Shown: piece after piece, positions 1 through 8,541 of the stretch
How the letters are laid out: every line of letters starts with the position of its first letter
How positions within the stretch are numbered: the stretch's first letter is position 1
Source of the DNA: Meiothermus sp. CFH 77666
GTDB taxonomy: Bacteria; Deinococcota; Deinococci; Deinococcales; Thermaceae
Length of the DNA: 64,000 nucleotides
Reading direction: 5' to 3'
Assembly: GCF_017497985.1 (NCBI RefSeq)
Contig: NZ_JAGDFV010000016.1
Span: forward strand, 19,337-83,336
Translations under genes and position numbers: made by a program
The notes under the pieces: generated by a model
Database searches by the model: none
The model's input: the letters and a program-made list of their open reading frames with translations, nothing else
What the model was told of the DNA's origin: nothing

Positions 1-20
1 CTGGGAGAGAGCTTGAGGCT

Positions 21-689
21 TTACTGGGAAGCGCTGGCCTGCTGTGCCTCCGAGGTGTGTTGAGTGAGGGTTTCTAGCTCCTGTGCCAGGTTTTCACGCG
101 CGGGTGGCTCGAGGTGCGCGAAGGCTTCGGTCTGATAGATGCGCTCACGGGACAGGAACTTTTGCAACACCTGCGCACGGCGCTCCCGGAACAGCGCCTC
201 GGGAACCCAGGCGTACTCCTGCCGGATGGCCCGGGCATACGCCCGGTAGGTTTTGGGTTCGGCCCCCAGAATGGAAAGGTCGGCATCCAGGAACAGAGCG
301 GTGTCGGGGTCGTCTGCCTGATGGTTTTGCGTGGCCAGGATGATGCGCATGACTTTCTGGATGAGCAAGGGTTCTGCTCCCAGGCGCTCCAGGCTTTCCT
401 GGGCTAGCCCTGCACTCTGGGCCTCGTTGTCGGCACGGGTGGGGTCGTAAACGGCATCGTGGAACCAGACCGCGAACTCCAGGTGGGGTTTGGCGGGCAA
501 TAGCTGTAGCAGCGTGTCCAGGTGGGCCAGGTTGTGATAGTAGCGCTGCGGCTCGGTGTGGCGGGTGAGCAGGTCGTCCAGCATGGAGAAATGCGCTCCG
601 GGTTCAATCCCCAGCGATTGAAGCAGAGTGTTCCAGCGGCCAATCAGCCGCTTGCGGCCTCCGGGGGGGAGTTTGAAACCCGGCTCCAC
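21..689 (-). CDS. HD-domain protein (predicted metal-dependent phosphohydrolase)
   Basis: A 222-aa cytoplasmic protein. A histidine-rich YHNLAHLDTL stretch (residues 51-60) and the HD pair in WFHDAVYD (H77, D78), followed by an NE..SA segment, match the small HD-superfamily proteins usually annotated as predicted metal-dependent phosphohydrolases. Substrate is unknown; family members act on nucleotides or other phosphate esters. The start is GTG, two bases after the valS stop, so it is probably translationally coupled and is the last gene of the T-box-led valS operon. Its link to tRNA charging is positional only. Confidence 0.75.
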   Translation of the reverse strand: MEPGFKLPPGGRKRLIGRWNTLLQSLGIEPGAHFSMLDDLLTRHTEPQRYYHNLAHLDTLLQLLPAKPHLEFAVWFHDAVYDPTRADNEAQSAGLAQESLERLGAEPLLIQKVMRIILATQNHQADDPDTALFLDADLSILGAEPKTYRAYARAIRQEYAWVPEALFRERRAQVLQKFLSRERIYQTEAFAHLEPPARENLAQELETLTQHTSEAQQASASQ

Positions 690-691
690 GG

Positions 692-3319
692 CTACCCCAG
701 CCGCGTCAGGTTTTGCCGGATGCGCTCCAGTTGAGCCATATTCTCGGCCAGCCGCTCCCGCTCGGCCTGCACCACCGCCGGGTCGGCCCGCTCGACAAAG
801 CCAGGGTTGGCCAGTTTTTTCTGTCCCTGTTCGACCTGCTTTTCCAGCTCGGCCAGCCGCTTCTTCTGGCGCTTCAGAAAGCTGCTCAGGTCGCCTTCGG
901 GCTGGAGGTACACGGTAGTGCTGGGGGTCACCAGGGCAATGGCTTTTTCGGGGCTGCCCAGCGAGGCTTCGGCCCGGCCCAGGAAGCGGAACAGGGCCAG
1001 GTTTTCCATCACCAGTTGGGCCCCTGGGCCTTCTAGCTGCACCGCTACCTCTTGCTGCGGGGCAATGCCCAACTCGGCCCGCAGGTTGCGGGTGGCGGTG
1101 ATGGTTTCTTGCAGGGTCTCGAAGGCTTTCTCGGCCTCTGGGTCGCGCTCACCGGCGGTGGGCCAGTCCTGCAGGGCCAGTTGCCGGGGGTCGCCGGTCA
1201 GGGTTTCGTACAGCTCCGAGGTGATGAAGGGCATGATGGGGTGCAGCAGCTTGAGCAGCGTCGCCAGGGTGGACTCCAGGGTCTGGCGGGTGGCCTGGTT
1301 GCCCTCGCGCAGGGCAGGTTTGGCAGCCTCCAGGTACCAGTCGCAGAACTCACTCCAGACCAGCTCGTACACCAGCCGGGCGGCCCGGCCCAGGTCGAAG
1401 GCTTCGTAGGCTTCGGTGATTTCGGCGATACCCCGGTTGAGGCGGGAGGTCATCCAGCGGTCGGCCAGGGTGGGGAGGTGGCTTGTGGCCTGTGGTGCGG
1501 GGCTGGTCAAGGCGTTCTCCGGGCTGCGCTGCATTAGCACAAAGCGGGTGGCGTTATAGAGCTTGTTGGCAAAGTTGCGCCCCTGCTCGTAGCGGCGTTC
1601 GTCGTGGCGGATGTCCTGGCCGCCGGTGGCCAGGTAGTCCCAGGCGAAGCGGCAGGCGTCGGCCCCGTATTTGTCGATCAGCTCGAGGGGGTCAATGCCG
1701 TTGCCCTTGCTCTTGGACATCTTCTGGCCCCTGGCATCCAGGTACAGCCCGTGCAGCACGATGGTATGGAAAGGAGCCCTTCCGGTGAACTGATAGCCCG
1801 ACATCTGCATCCGGGCCACCCAGAAAAAGATGATGTCGTAGCCGGTCACCAGCACGTCGGTGGGGTAGTACTTGCTCAGGTCTGCGGTCTCATCGGGCCA
1901 GCCCAGGGTGGAGAAGGGCCAGAGGGCCGAGCTGAACCAGGTGTCGAACACGTCCGGGTCGCGCCGCAGGTTCAGGTGGGCGTAGCGGGGGTCCTGGTCG
2001 CAGTCGAGATCGGGGTTCTCCAGGTCGGGCACATACACGTTGCCCGCCTCGTCGTACCAGGCCGGAATCTGGTGGCCCCACCAGAGCTGCCGGGCCACCG
2101 CCCAGTCCTTGATGTTCTCGAGCCAGTCGCGGTTGACCTTCTCCCAGCGCTCGGGCACAAAGCGCATCTCGCCTTTGTCCAGGCCCGCCAGCACTTTTTC
2201 GGCCACCGGCTTCATACGCACAAACCACTGCTCCAGCAGCATAGGCTCCACCGGGGCCTTGGTGCGTTCGGAGTAGCCCAGGGCAATGGTGTAGTCCCGG
2301 ATTTCGCGGAGGTGACCGGCCTCTTCCAGGGCCTGCACCACGGCTTTACGGGCCTGGAAGCGCTCTATTCCCCGGAAGGCTTCGGGCACCAGCTCTCCCG
2401 TAAGGCGGCCTTGCAAGTCAATCACGCTGGGCATCTCCAGGCCGTGGCGCTGCCCAATTTCAAAGTCGGTGGGGTCGTGGGCCGGGGTAATTTTCAGCGC
2501 CCCGGTGCCGAAGTCGGTCAAGACCGCTTCGTCGGCGATGATGGGAATGTAGCGCTCGGTGAGGGGGATGCGGGCCTTCTGGCCCACGAGGTGCCGGTAG
2601 CGCTCGTCGGTGGGGTTCACCGCGATGGCCACATCGGCAAAGATGGTCTCGGGGCGCACGGTGGCAATCTGAACCTCGCCTCCCTGCTCCAGCGGGTAAG
2701 CCAGGGTGTAGAGCTTGCCGGGGGTGGGCTCCACGTTGACCTCGAGGTCGCTCACCACGGTCTGGGCCACCGGGTCCCAGTTCACGATGCGCTTCCCCCG
2801 GTAGGCCAGGCCCTGGTGGTAGTAGGCCACAAAGCTCCGCCGCACCGCGCGGGAGAGCCCCTCGTCCATGGTAAAGCGCTCGCGGCTCCAGTCGCAGGAG
2901 GCCCCGATGCGGCGCAGCTGGTACAGGATGGTGCCGCCGTTTTTCTCCTTGAAGGCCCAGACCCGCTCCAAAAACTGCTCGCGCCCCAGGTCGTGGCGGG
3001 AAAGCCCTTCCTGGGCCAGCTCCTTTTCCACCAGCACCTGGGTGGTAATGCCGGCGTGGTCGGTGCCGGGCAGGTACAAAGCCTCGTAGCCCTGCATGCG
3101 CTTGAAGCGGATGATGGTGTCGATGATGGTGTTGTCCAGGGCGTGCCCCAGGTGCAGGTTGCCGGTCACGTTGGGCGGGGGAATCACGATGGTAAAGGGG
3201 CCTTTGCCCTTGCCGGCATTAAGCTCGGGCTTGAGGGGGTTGCTGGCCCATTCCTGGGCCCAGCGGGGTTCCACCGTTTGGGGGTCGTAGGTTTTGGGCA
3301 GTTCTTTGGTTTGGGTCAT
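692..3319 (-). CDS. valS: valyl-tRNA synthetase
   Basis: Class Ia aminoacyl-tRNA synthetase that charges tRNA-Val in the cytoplasm. The 875-aa length fits bacterial ValRS. The HIGH signature appears as HLGH (residues 56-59) and KMSKS is intact near residue 525-530. A large CP1 editing domain lies between them, and the C-terminus is the Lys/Glu-rich coiled coil typical of ValRS. The ATG start overlaps the stop of the upstream hypothetical gene by 4 bases. The operon is preceded by a T-box leader whose specifier reads GTC, a valine codon, so expression should rise when tRNA-Val is uncharged. Confidence 0.97.
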   Translation of the reverse strand: MTQTKELPKTYDPQTVEPRWAQEWASNPLKPELNAGKGKGPFTIVIPPPNVTGNLHLGHALDNTIIDTIIRFKRMQGYEALYLPGTDHAGITTQVLVEKELAQEGLSRHDLGREQFLERVWAFKEKNGGTILYQLRRIGASCDWSRERFTMDEGLSRAVRRSFVAYYHQGLAYRGKRIVNWDPVAQTVVSDLEVNVEPTPGKLYTLAYPLEQGGEVQIATVRPETIFADVAIAVNPTDERYRHLVGQKARIPLTERYIPIIADEAVLTDFGTGALKITPAHDPTDFEIGQRHGLEMPSVIDLQGRLTGELVPEAFRGIERFQARKAVVQALEEAGHLREIRDYTIALGYSERTKAPVEPMLLEQWFVRMKPVAEKVLAGLDKGEMRFVPERWEKVNRDWLENIKDWAVARQLWWGHQIPAWYDEAGNVYVPDLENPDLDCDQDPRYAHLNLRRDPDVFDTWFSSALWPFSTLGWPDETADLSKYYPTDVLVTGYDIIFFWVARMQMSGYQFTGRAPFHTIVLHGLYLDARGQKMSKSKGNGIDPLELIDKYGADACRFAWDYLATGGQDIRHDERRYEQGRNFANKLYNATRFVLMQRSPENALTSPAPQATSHLPTLADRWMTSRLNRGIAEITEAYEAFDLGRAARLVYELVWSEFCDWYLEAAKPALREGNQATRQTLESTLATLLKLLHPIMPFITSELYETLTGDPRQLALQDWPTAGERDPEAEKAFETLQETITATRNLRAELGIAPQQEVAVQLEGPGAQLVMENLALFRFLGRAEASLGSPEKAIALVTPSTTVYLQPEGDLSSFLKRQKKRLAELEKQVEQGQKKLANPGFVERADPAVVQAERERLAENMAQLERIRQNLTRLG

Positions 3320-4053
3320 CTTTGCACCTTGGTACTCAAGTAATAACTCATGTTTTCGTCCTCGAAAGTGGCTTCCTCAAAGGCCACCCCGAACACCAGG
3401 GTATCGGCCCTGAAGGTGTGGCTCCAGAAGCCCACGGTGAGTCGGTTGCCCTCGAGGTGCACCGTCCCCACCGAAAGCTCCTTCCATTCGGCCTCGAAGT
3501 CTTCGTCCTCGTCTTCGCGCTCGAGGTCGGCCTGGGTGGCCGCTTGCAGGGTGCAGACCTTCCCGACCAGACTGCGCATGGGGTTGTTGGCAGCGTTAAA
3601 ATAGGTGTGGAACTCCGGGCGAAAGCAGGCGTACTCGATGAAAGCCACCAACAAATACTCCCCCAGCTCCCATTTGCGCTCGAGCAGGGTGAGGGGCTTA
3701 TCGCGGTCGGGGTCATAGTTCGGTGGGGGGGTGACGATGGGGGCTTCCAGAAGCTCTGCCAGCATCCGCTTGCGTTCGCTTTTGCTGGTTTGATAAGGCG
3801 TTGGACTACCCAGCAAGTCGCCCAGGTTTCCGTGCTTGATGCGCGACTTAAGCTCTGCCAGGGCCTCCTCGAGGCTGTCTACCATTCGCATCCTGTCGCC
3901 CCGTTGCACGAAATACCAGCCCGGATAGCTCTTGGACTCCTCCGAGGTTATTTCCTTGCCCAGTACTACACGGGTTTGGGGTTTCCGGCTGAACCACAGC
4001 AGGGTGGGCATGTAGTGGGGCTCGAGCTGCCATTCCTTGGGAATTTCGTTCAT
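3316..4053 (-). CDS. hypothetical protein in the valS operon
   Basis: A 245-aa soluble protein with no motif I recognise. It lacks a signal peptide and membrane segments, is rich in aromatic and acidic residues, and has an acidic run (EREDEDEDFEAEW) near residue 190. It lies between the Nudix gene (8-base gap) and valS (4-base overlap), so it is very likely co-transcribed under the valine T-box. I infer no function. Confidence 0.7.
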   Translation of the reverse strand: MNEIPKEWQLEPHYMPTLLWFSRKPQTRVVLGKEITSEESKSYPGWYFVQRGDRMRMVDSLEEALAELKSRIKHGNLGDLLGSPTPYQTSKSERKRMLAELLEAPIVTPPPNYDPDRDKPLTLLERKWELGEYLLVAFIEYACFRPEFHTYFNAANNPMRSLVGKVCTLQAATQADLEREDEDEDFEAEWKELSVGTVHLEGNRLTVGFWSHTFRADTLVFGVAFEEATFEDENMSYYLSTKVQR

Positions 4054-4061
4054 AACGGCTC

Positions 4062-4490
4062 CTACAGTTCTACAAATTTTGCGGTGGTTTTGCCAGGGAT
4101 ACGGTGCTGCAGCACCCCCATGTTCCAGTCCAGTATTGGGGCGGTCAGGGGGGTGAGCAAGTAGAAAAAGGTCGTGCGCCGATCCTCGCCTTCGCCGGTG
4201 ACTTTGTGCTCGAAGGCCTCGGACGTACCTTCGAGCGCCTCGGCCCAGAATACACGCCAGTGTTCGCCGTACCGGGAGGTATGGGTCATCTGGATTTCAC
4301 CCAGAAAATGGAGGTGTTCAAAACGCAATACCGATTCCTCGCAGACTTCGCGCACAGCAGCTTGTAGCGGTGTTTCCCACGATTGAATGCTCCCTTTCGG
4401 TACCTGGAAGCCCGGTTCCGGGTCGGCATGGCGAAACACATACAGTTGCTCGCCTTTGGTGATGTGGATCGCTGCCTTTTGCTCCCTCAT
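4062..4490 (-). CDS. Nudix hydrolase, first gene of the T-box operon
   Basis: A 142-aa Nudix-fold protein, predicted to hydrolyse a nucleoside diphosphate linked to another group. A Nudix-like box runs from KGSIQSWE to REVCEES; the usual glycine of the REUxEExGU signature is Val here, so substrate or activity may differ. The ATG at 4490 was chosen because GGAGG lies a few bases upstream and because the longer frame to 4628 would run through the T-box antiterminator and terminator. It is followed by the hypothetical gene, valS and the HD gene. Confidence 0.8.
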   Translation of the reverse strand: MREQKAAIHITKGEQLYVFRHADPEPGFQVPKGSIQSWETPLQAAVREVCEESVLRFEHLHFLGEIQMTHTSRYGEHWRVFWAEALEGTSEAFEHKVTGEGEDRRTTFFYLLTPLTAPILDWNMGVLQHRIPGKTTAKFVEL

Positions 4491-4800
4491 GTTTCCTCCA
4501 TTAAAAACACCGTGCAGACCTTGCTGCACGGACGAGGGTTTGCCCCGCGGTACCACCGCGCTTCCGATGGGGCCTTGGGTCGAGGGCTTTGAACTCAGGC
4601 TCTGGACACTGGACACCAGACACGCCATCGGCGCTCATATGTGCTGTAACGGGCACCCCCGGCAGGCTCTACGCTCCAAAAAGGGTTTCTTCCTGCATGC
4701 TCGCGGGCGACGTTCGGTTTGTGCAGTGCCCGGATGCCCTTTCAGCCGATGGAGCATCCTCTCTGGGGGATGCGAAAAACCTACTCCTCCCGGTCAATGC
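4491..4800 (-). promoter_or_regulatory. T-box riboswitch leader, predicted valine-specific
   Basis: Read on the minus strand, the leader has an AGAGAGG segment and a GGCTGAAAG segment like stem I of T-boxes. Then comes GAACGTCGCC, in which GTC (4711-4709) sits where the specifier codon is expected. The T-box core GCGGTGGTACCGCGG is at 4559-4545, followed by CGTCC and a terminator hairpin. T-boxes bind uncharged tRNA through the specifier and acceptor end to prevent termination. GTC specifies valine and valS lies downstream, so sequence and context agree. Confidence 0.88.
4503..4531 (-). terminator. T-box intrinsic terminator
   Basis: On the minus strand, CCGTGCAG pairs with CTGCACGG (4531-4510) around a 6-base loop, followed by TGTTTTT. 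It lies between the T-box core and the Nudix start codon, where the regulatory terminator of a T-box belongs. Pairing of the upstream T-box sequence with CGTCC would displace it. Confidence 0.85.
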
Positions 4801-4806
4801 CTACGC

Positions 4807-4812
4807 AGTATA
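4807..4812 (-). promoter_or_regulatory. predicted -10 element for the valS operon
   Basis: TATACT on the minus strand, placing the transcription start near 4800, just before stem I of the T-box. No convincing -35 hexamer is visible at 16-18 bp, so this is a weak call. Confidence 0.4.
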
Positions 4813-4836
4813 CCTCAATCCGGGGGTGGTTTGGGA

Positions 4837-4983
4837 TCAGGAACCCAGGGTCAGTTCCAGTATCAGCCAGCCCAAAAACAACAGCGCCGAAACGAGCGAG
4901 ACAACGTAGCGAACCAAGCCTTTGTCCTTGAGTTCCGTGGGAAGCCGAAGATTCTTGAAGGGGTTCCTGGCGTGGCCGGTCAT
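4837..4983 (-). CDS. small single-span membrane protein downstream of the diguanylate cyclase
   Basis: A 48-codon frame, ATG at 4983 to TGA at 4837. The first half is polar and basic (MTGHARNPFKNLRL). The second half, YVVSLVSALLFLGWLILEL, is a good single transmembrane helix near the C-terminus. It begins 16 bases after the GGDEF gene stop with a GGAG upstream, so it is likely in the same transcript. I do not recognise the family. Support is the ideal soluble-basic plus helix layout and operon spacing; function is unknown. Confidence 0.55.
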   Translation of the reverse strand: MTGHARNPFKNLRLPTELKDKGLVRYVVSLVSALLFLGWLILELTLGS

Positions 4984-4999
4984 GGGGGCTCACTCCGTG

Positions 5000-5677
5000 C
5001 TAGTAATACAGGCCCGGGAAGGTCTGGTTACGGCCCGAGCTTTTGGCCTCAGCCTGAAAACGGTCGGCGCGGGCCAGCACCTCCCGGGCAGTGGGCTCGT
5101 TGTCGCGGCCTGCGAAGCCCAGGCTGATGGTCACCTTGAGCTCAGGGTGCAGTTGATGCCAGGGGTATTTGAGCACCGCGACCCGCAGCCGCTCGCACAC
5201 CCCAAAAGCCCGGTCGCCGGTGATACCGCGCAGAATCAGGGCGAACTCCTCCCCGCCGATTCTGCCTGCTACATCCGAGGCCCGCAGGGCTTTGCGCACC
5301 AACTGACCTATTCTGCGCAGAATCTCGTCTCCAGTTGCCAGACCGAAGCGCTCGTTAATTTCCCTGAAGCCATCGAGGTCGAAGGTCACTACGGTAAAAG
5401 TCTCTCCGCTGGCGAAAACCCGCTCGAGGGCTTTTTCAAAAGCGGCTTGGCTGGGCAGCCCGGTAAGTTTGTCGTCTTCTTCGGCCCTGTAGCCCTCCAG
5501 CAGGGGGCTGCGGGCATTGAGGAGGCTCTGGTTGCGCTCTTCGAGCAGGCGCTGGGCTGCCTCGAGGGCCAGCTTGAGGGATTCCAGGCTGCCACTGGAA
5601 TGCTCAATCTGGGTGCGCATCTGCTCGAGCAGTTGCACCAGTTTCAAATCCTCATCCCGTAGCTTGTCGGTGCTCAT
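5000..5677 (-). CDS. GGDEF-domain diguanylate cyclase
   Basis: A 225-aa cytoplasmic protein. Residues 1-65 form a Glu/Leu-rich probable coiled coil; the rest is a GGDEF domain. The active loop is GGEEF, so cyclase activity (2 GTP to c-di-GMP) is expected. The inhibitory I-site RxxD is present as RASD, five residues before the loop, suggesting product feedback. There is no sensory domain beyond the coiled coil, so oligomerisation or a partner may control it. The small membrane protein encoded 16 bases downstream is a candidate partner, by position only. Confidence 0.92.
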   Translation of the reverse strand: MSTDKLRDEDLKLVQLLEQMRTQIEHSSGSLESLKLALEAAQRLLEERNQSLLNARSPLLEGYRAEEDDKLTGLPSQAAFEKALERVFASGETFTVVTFDLDGFREINERFGLATGDEILRRIGQLVRKALRASDVAGRIGGEEFALILRGITGDRAFGVCERLRVAVLKYPWHQLHPELKVTISLGFAGRDNEPTAREVLARADRFQAEAKSSGRNQTFPGLYY

Positions 5678-5687
5678 CCTGCTGCGG

Positions 5688-5693
5688 ATTATA
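5688..5693 (-). promoter_or_regulatory. -10 element of the diguanylate cyclase gene
   Basis: A consensus TATAAT on the minus strand, 10 bases before the ATG at 5677. No strong -35 box is visible. Confidence 0.55.
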
Positions 5694-5859
5694 GAGTTCC
5701 TTGGGGAGAGGGCTTGTGCAATTTGACCATCACGCCCTTAGAGGGCGTTTCTTGTGCTTATCCACCGCTTGGTGGATTGACAAATTGTATTTTGCTTCCC
5801 CGGTAATGTGACCCTAACCCCGTTCATCAGAGCCTTTCCAGGCATAATCTGTAGGCGGG

Positions 5860-6909
5860 ATGAGTGCACTTACCGAAGTCCTGGTATTGGAAGCCTTAAA
5901 AACCGTCAACGACCCCGAGCTTCACAAGGATCTGGTGTCGCTGGGAATGGTCGAAAAAATTGTGGTAGATGGAGCCAGGGTCGCCGTCAAGATTAACCTG
6001 ACCACCCCAGCCTGTCCGCTCAAGGAGCAGATTGAGGGGGATGTGCGCTCGGCCATCGGCAAGATTGGTGCTGCCGAGATTGAAGTGCACTTTGGCGCCC
6101 AGGTGCGGGCCCCACAGAACCTGCCCCTGCCGGGGATCAAGCACATTGTGGCCATCGCCTCGGGCAAGGGAGGGGTGGGCAAGAGCACCGTTGCTGCCAA
6201 CCTGGCCATTGCCCTGGCCCAGGAGGGCGCCCGCGTGGGTTTGCTGGATGCCGATATCTACGGCCCCAGCCAGGCCCAGATGTTTGGCACCCAGGGCAGC
6301 AAGCTGAGGGTGGACGAGCAGAAGCGGATGGTGCCTCTGGAGCGCTATGGCATCAAGCTCATCAGCATTGCCAACATTGTCCCGCCGGGTCAGGCCATGG
6401 TCTGGCGCGGCCCCATTTTGCATGGCACCATCAAGCAATTCCTTCAGGAAGTAGCCTGGGGCGATCTCGATTATCTGATTATCGACCTGCCGCCCGGTAC
6501 GGGGGACGTGCAGCTCTCCTTATCCCAGCTCACCCGGCTCTCCGGGGGGCTGATCGTTACCACCCCGCAGGACGTGGCGCGGATTGATGCCGAGCGGGCG
6601 GTGGACATGTTCAAGCGGGTGCAGGTGAATATCCTGGGCGTGATTGAAAACATGTCCTACTTTGAGCAAAACGGCCAGAGAACCTACATCTTTGGACAGG
6701 GCGGGGGCCGTAAGATGGCCGAGCAGTACAAGGCCGCCTTCCTGGGCGAGATTCCCATTGCGCTCTCGGTGCGCGAGGGGGGGGACAGCGGCGTGCCGGT
6801 GGTGGTTGGCGCCCCACAGTCACCCGAAGCCGAAGCCTTCCGCCAGGCGGCGCGGAATCTGGCGGGCCAGTTGTCGGTGCAGTCTTACCTGTTGCTGCCG
6901 ATGGCATAG
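5860..6909 (+). CDS. mrp: Mrp/ApbC-type Fe-S cluster carrier ATPase
   Basis: A 349-aa cytoplasmic P-loop ATPase that in characterised relatives binds and delivers 4Fe-4S clusters. Residues 1-75 are an MIP18 (DUF59) domain; a deviant Walker A, SGKGGVGKST, is near residue 103, followed by the MinD/Mrp fold with a DIYGPSQ motif and PPGTGDVQLS. The CxxC seen in many Mrp C-termini is absent. A -10-like TAATCT lies 9 bases before the ATG, suggesting a very short leader. It is followed after 7 bases by a regulator with an Fe-S-type cysteine pattern, so the pair probably belongs to Fe-S homeostasis. Confidence 0.93.
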   Translation: MSALTEVLVLEALKTVNDPELHKDLVSLGMVEKIVVDGARVAVKINLTTPACPLKEQIEGDVRSAIGKIGAAEIEVHFGAQVRAPQNLPLPGIKHIVAIASGKGGVGKSTVAANLAIALAQEGARVGLLDADIYGPSQAQMFGTQGSKLRVDEQKRMVPLERYGIKLISIANIVPPGQAMVWRGPILHGTIKQFLQEVAWGDLDYLIIDLPPGTGDVQLSLSQLTRLSGGLIVTTPQDVARIDAERAVDMFKRVQVNILGVIENMSYFEQNGQRTYIFGQGGGRKMAEQYKAAFLGEIPIALSVREGGDSGVPVVVGAPQSPEAEAFRQAARNLAGQLSVQSYLLLPMA

Positions 6910-6916
6910 GGGTGTT

Positions 6917-7537
6917 ATGGCCTTGGGAATGGGTGAAACCAAACTGCGTATCCTCGAGACCCTGCGCTCCAGGTCGAGTTGTGCGGGTTCGCTGGCCGAG
7001 TCGCTGGGCATCTCCAAGGTAGCGGTGCACCGGCACCTGGAAGACCTCGAGCGCGAGGGTCTGGTGCGGGCCCGCCTGGAGAAAAACGAGGGCCGGGGCC
7101 GCCCCAAGCAGGTTTACCAGGCCGTGGACGATCAAGCCCCCTACGCCCGCATGTGCGCCGATGTGCTCACCCACCTCAAGGAGCTTTTTGGCGAAGGGCT
7201 GGTGCTGGAGGTTCTCACCCGGCGCAACAACAAGCTGCTCGAGGAACTGGCCCCCCACCTGGAGGGGCTGAGCCTCGAGCAAAAAATCTACCGCCTGTCC
7301 GAATTTCTTACCGAACAAGGCTATCAGGCCCGTTTTTACTTTGAAAACGGGGCCTGGTATCTGGAGCAGGGTCGTTGCCCCAAGCTGGCCCTCTCGATGG
7401 AGCACGGTGAGTTCTGCCATACCGAACTCGAAATGTACAAGAAACTGCTGGGTGTTCCGGTGGTGCGCGAGAAGCGCATTGCTGCCGGAGACGATTGCTG
7501 CCGTTACCGCATTGATGCGCTGCCAGAATCAAGGTAG
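6917..7537 (+). CDS. SufR-like winged-helix regulator with C-terminal cysteine cluster
   Basis: A 206-aa predicted repressor. The N-terminal 70 residues are a DeoR/ArsR-type winged helix (SLAESLGISKVAVHRHLEDL). The C-terminal domain has cysteines in GRCPKL, EFCHTEL and DDCCRY, the arrangement seen in SufR-type regulators that ligate an Fe-S cluster. The ATG at 6917, 7 bases after the mrp stop, was chosen; the frame upstream lies inside mrp. Co-transcription with mrp supports a role in Fe-S supply. SufS and SufU lie about 28 kb away; whether it controls them is unknown. Confidence 0.82.
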   Translation: MALGMGETKLRILETLRSRSSCAGSLAESLGISKVAVHRHLEDLEREGLVRARLEKNEGRGRPKQVYQAVDDQAPYARMCADVLTHLKELFGEGLVLEVLTRRNNKLLEELAPHLEGLSLEQKIYRLSEFLTEQGYQARFYFENGAWYLEQGRCPKLALSMEHGEFCHTELEMYKKLLGVPVVREKRIAAGDDCCRYRIDALPESR

Positions 7538-7895
7538 GAGCGAGGTGGGCTATGCCAGGCTTTTGTCGTTTTCCCCTTTCCCTCTTCCCCTGTGGGAGAG
7601 GGTGGCTACACCATCGGTTAGCTTGGCGCTCATTTTGCCGAACAGGACACTTCTAAGTACCTCCCGCCCATGTTTTTGGATAATGGCATGATCGAAAATC
7701 ATTCGGGTATTGCGCCGGGAGCATGATTTTCTAGCGTAGCCTTGATTCATCTCTAAACCTTATACAGGCGCAACTTAATAGCAACCCGGTGCGCTGAGTG
7801 AGGGGGCTGCAACCAATGCTTCCAAGCAAATGATAAGAGCCTGGGGCTTTGCTTTGATGCTGGCGTATTTCTGCCTCGCAGTGTAGAATCCTGCT
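7538..7895. other. intergenic region with repeat-like DNA
   Basis: No credible gene. Near 7575-7615 is a pyrimidine-rich then purine-rich palindromic stretch (CCCTCTTCCCC to GGGAGAGGG), weakly like sequences at 16610-16645 and 48475-48500. At 7653-7733 lies a copy of a dispersed palindromic repeat. The rest shows nothing I can name. Confidence 0.5.
7653..7733 (+). repeat. dispersed palindromic repeat, family D, copy 1
   Basis: Two blocks recur in inverted orientation at 23366-23421: CTAAGTACCTCCC, and a block beginning AATCATTCGGGTATTGCGCC. The second block is a hairpin with AAAATCAT and ATGATTTT arms. The spacer between blocks differs between copies. Confidence 0.7.
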
Positions 7896-8474
7896 TCAGC
7901 GCTGACCCAAATAACCCAGCTCAAAAAGGCGTTGCCAGACCCGGCTCACCGGCAGTCCCATCACCGTGTAAAAATCGCCCTCAATGCGCTCTATAAGCAC
8001 CATTCCCAGGCCCTGGGCCCCGTACCCTCCGGCCTTGTCCAGCCCTTCGCCGCTACCGGCATACCACTCGAGCTCCCACTCTTGCAAAACCCGAAAGGCA
8101 ACCTTTGCTTCGACCACTTCGCTGTGCAGGCGCCCCTCGGGCTGCTGGATGGCAAAGCCCGTATAAACCGTGTGCGTGCGGCCCGAAAGCCTGCGCAAGA
8201 AGGCCTTGTTTTCTTCGACGTCCTGCGGCTTGCTCAGGGTCTCGTTGCCTATTGCCACCACGGTATCGGCAGCCAGTACCCACTGTCCCGGCTGCCAGAT
8301 GGTCTGGGCTTTCCGGGCGGCCAGGGCTTCGGCCATGGGAGCGGGCTCGAGGTGCCCCAAAGCCTCTTCATCTATATCGGCAGGGCGTACCTCAAAGGGC
8401 AACGACAGCCGCTGTAGTAGCTCAGCCCGGCGGGGGCTCTGCGAGGCCAGAATCAGGGTGGGCAGGGTAGTCAT
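7896..8474 (-). CDS. maf: Maf nucleotide pyrophosphatase
   Basis: A 192-aa cytoplasmic Maf/HAM1-fold enzyme; family members hydrolyse dTTP/UTP or m7GTP and act in house-cleaning or septum control. The N-terminal LILASQSPRRAELL motif, the AADTVVAIG segment and the C-terminal DKAGGYGAQG motif are all present. The ATG at 8474 (MTTLPTL) was chosen because conservation begins there; the longer frame adds an unrelated low-complexity leader. The phospholipase D-like gene ends upstream on the same strand, 67 bases away. Confidence 0.93.
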   Translation of the reverse strand: MTTLPTLILASQSPRRAELLQRLSLPFEVRPADIDEEALGHLEPAPMAEALAARKAQTIWQPGQWVLAADTVVAIGNETLSKPQDVEENKAFLRRLSGRTHTVYTGFAIQQPEGRLHSEVVEAKVAFRVLQEWELEWYAGSGEGLDKAGGYGAQGLGMVLIERIEGDFYTVMGLPVSRVWQRLFELGYLGQR

Positions 8475-8541
8475 GGGAGCTGGGGGGTAGGGGATGGGGG
8501 TGCTGGGGCGTTTCGCATGGGTTGTGTGAGGCTGAACCTGC

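Noticed and set aside
1604..3343. 579-aa open frame antisense to valS
   Set aside because: Shadow of valS in a high-GC genome; no family resemblance and no independent signals.
4491..4628. N-terminal extension of the Nudix protein
   Set aside because: The extension encodes the T-box core and terminator; the downstream ATG has a good ribosome-binding site.
4387..5127. 246-aa frame through the T-box leader on the plus strand
   Set aside because: Composition is unlike a protein and it crosses the T-box and two minus-strand genes.
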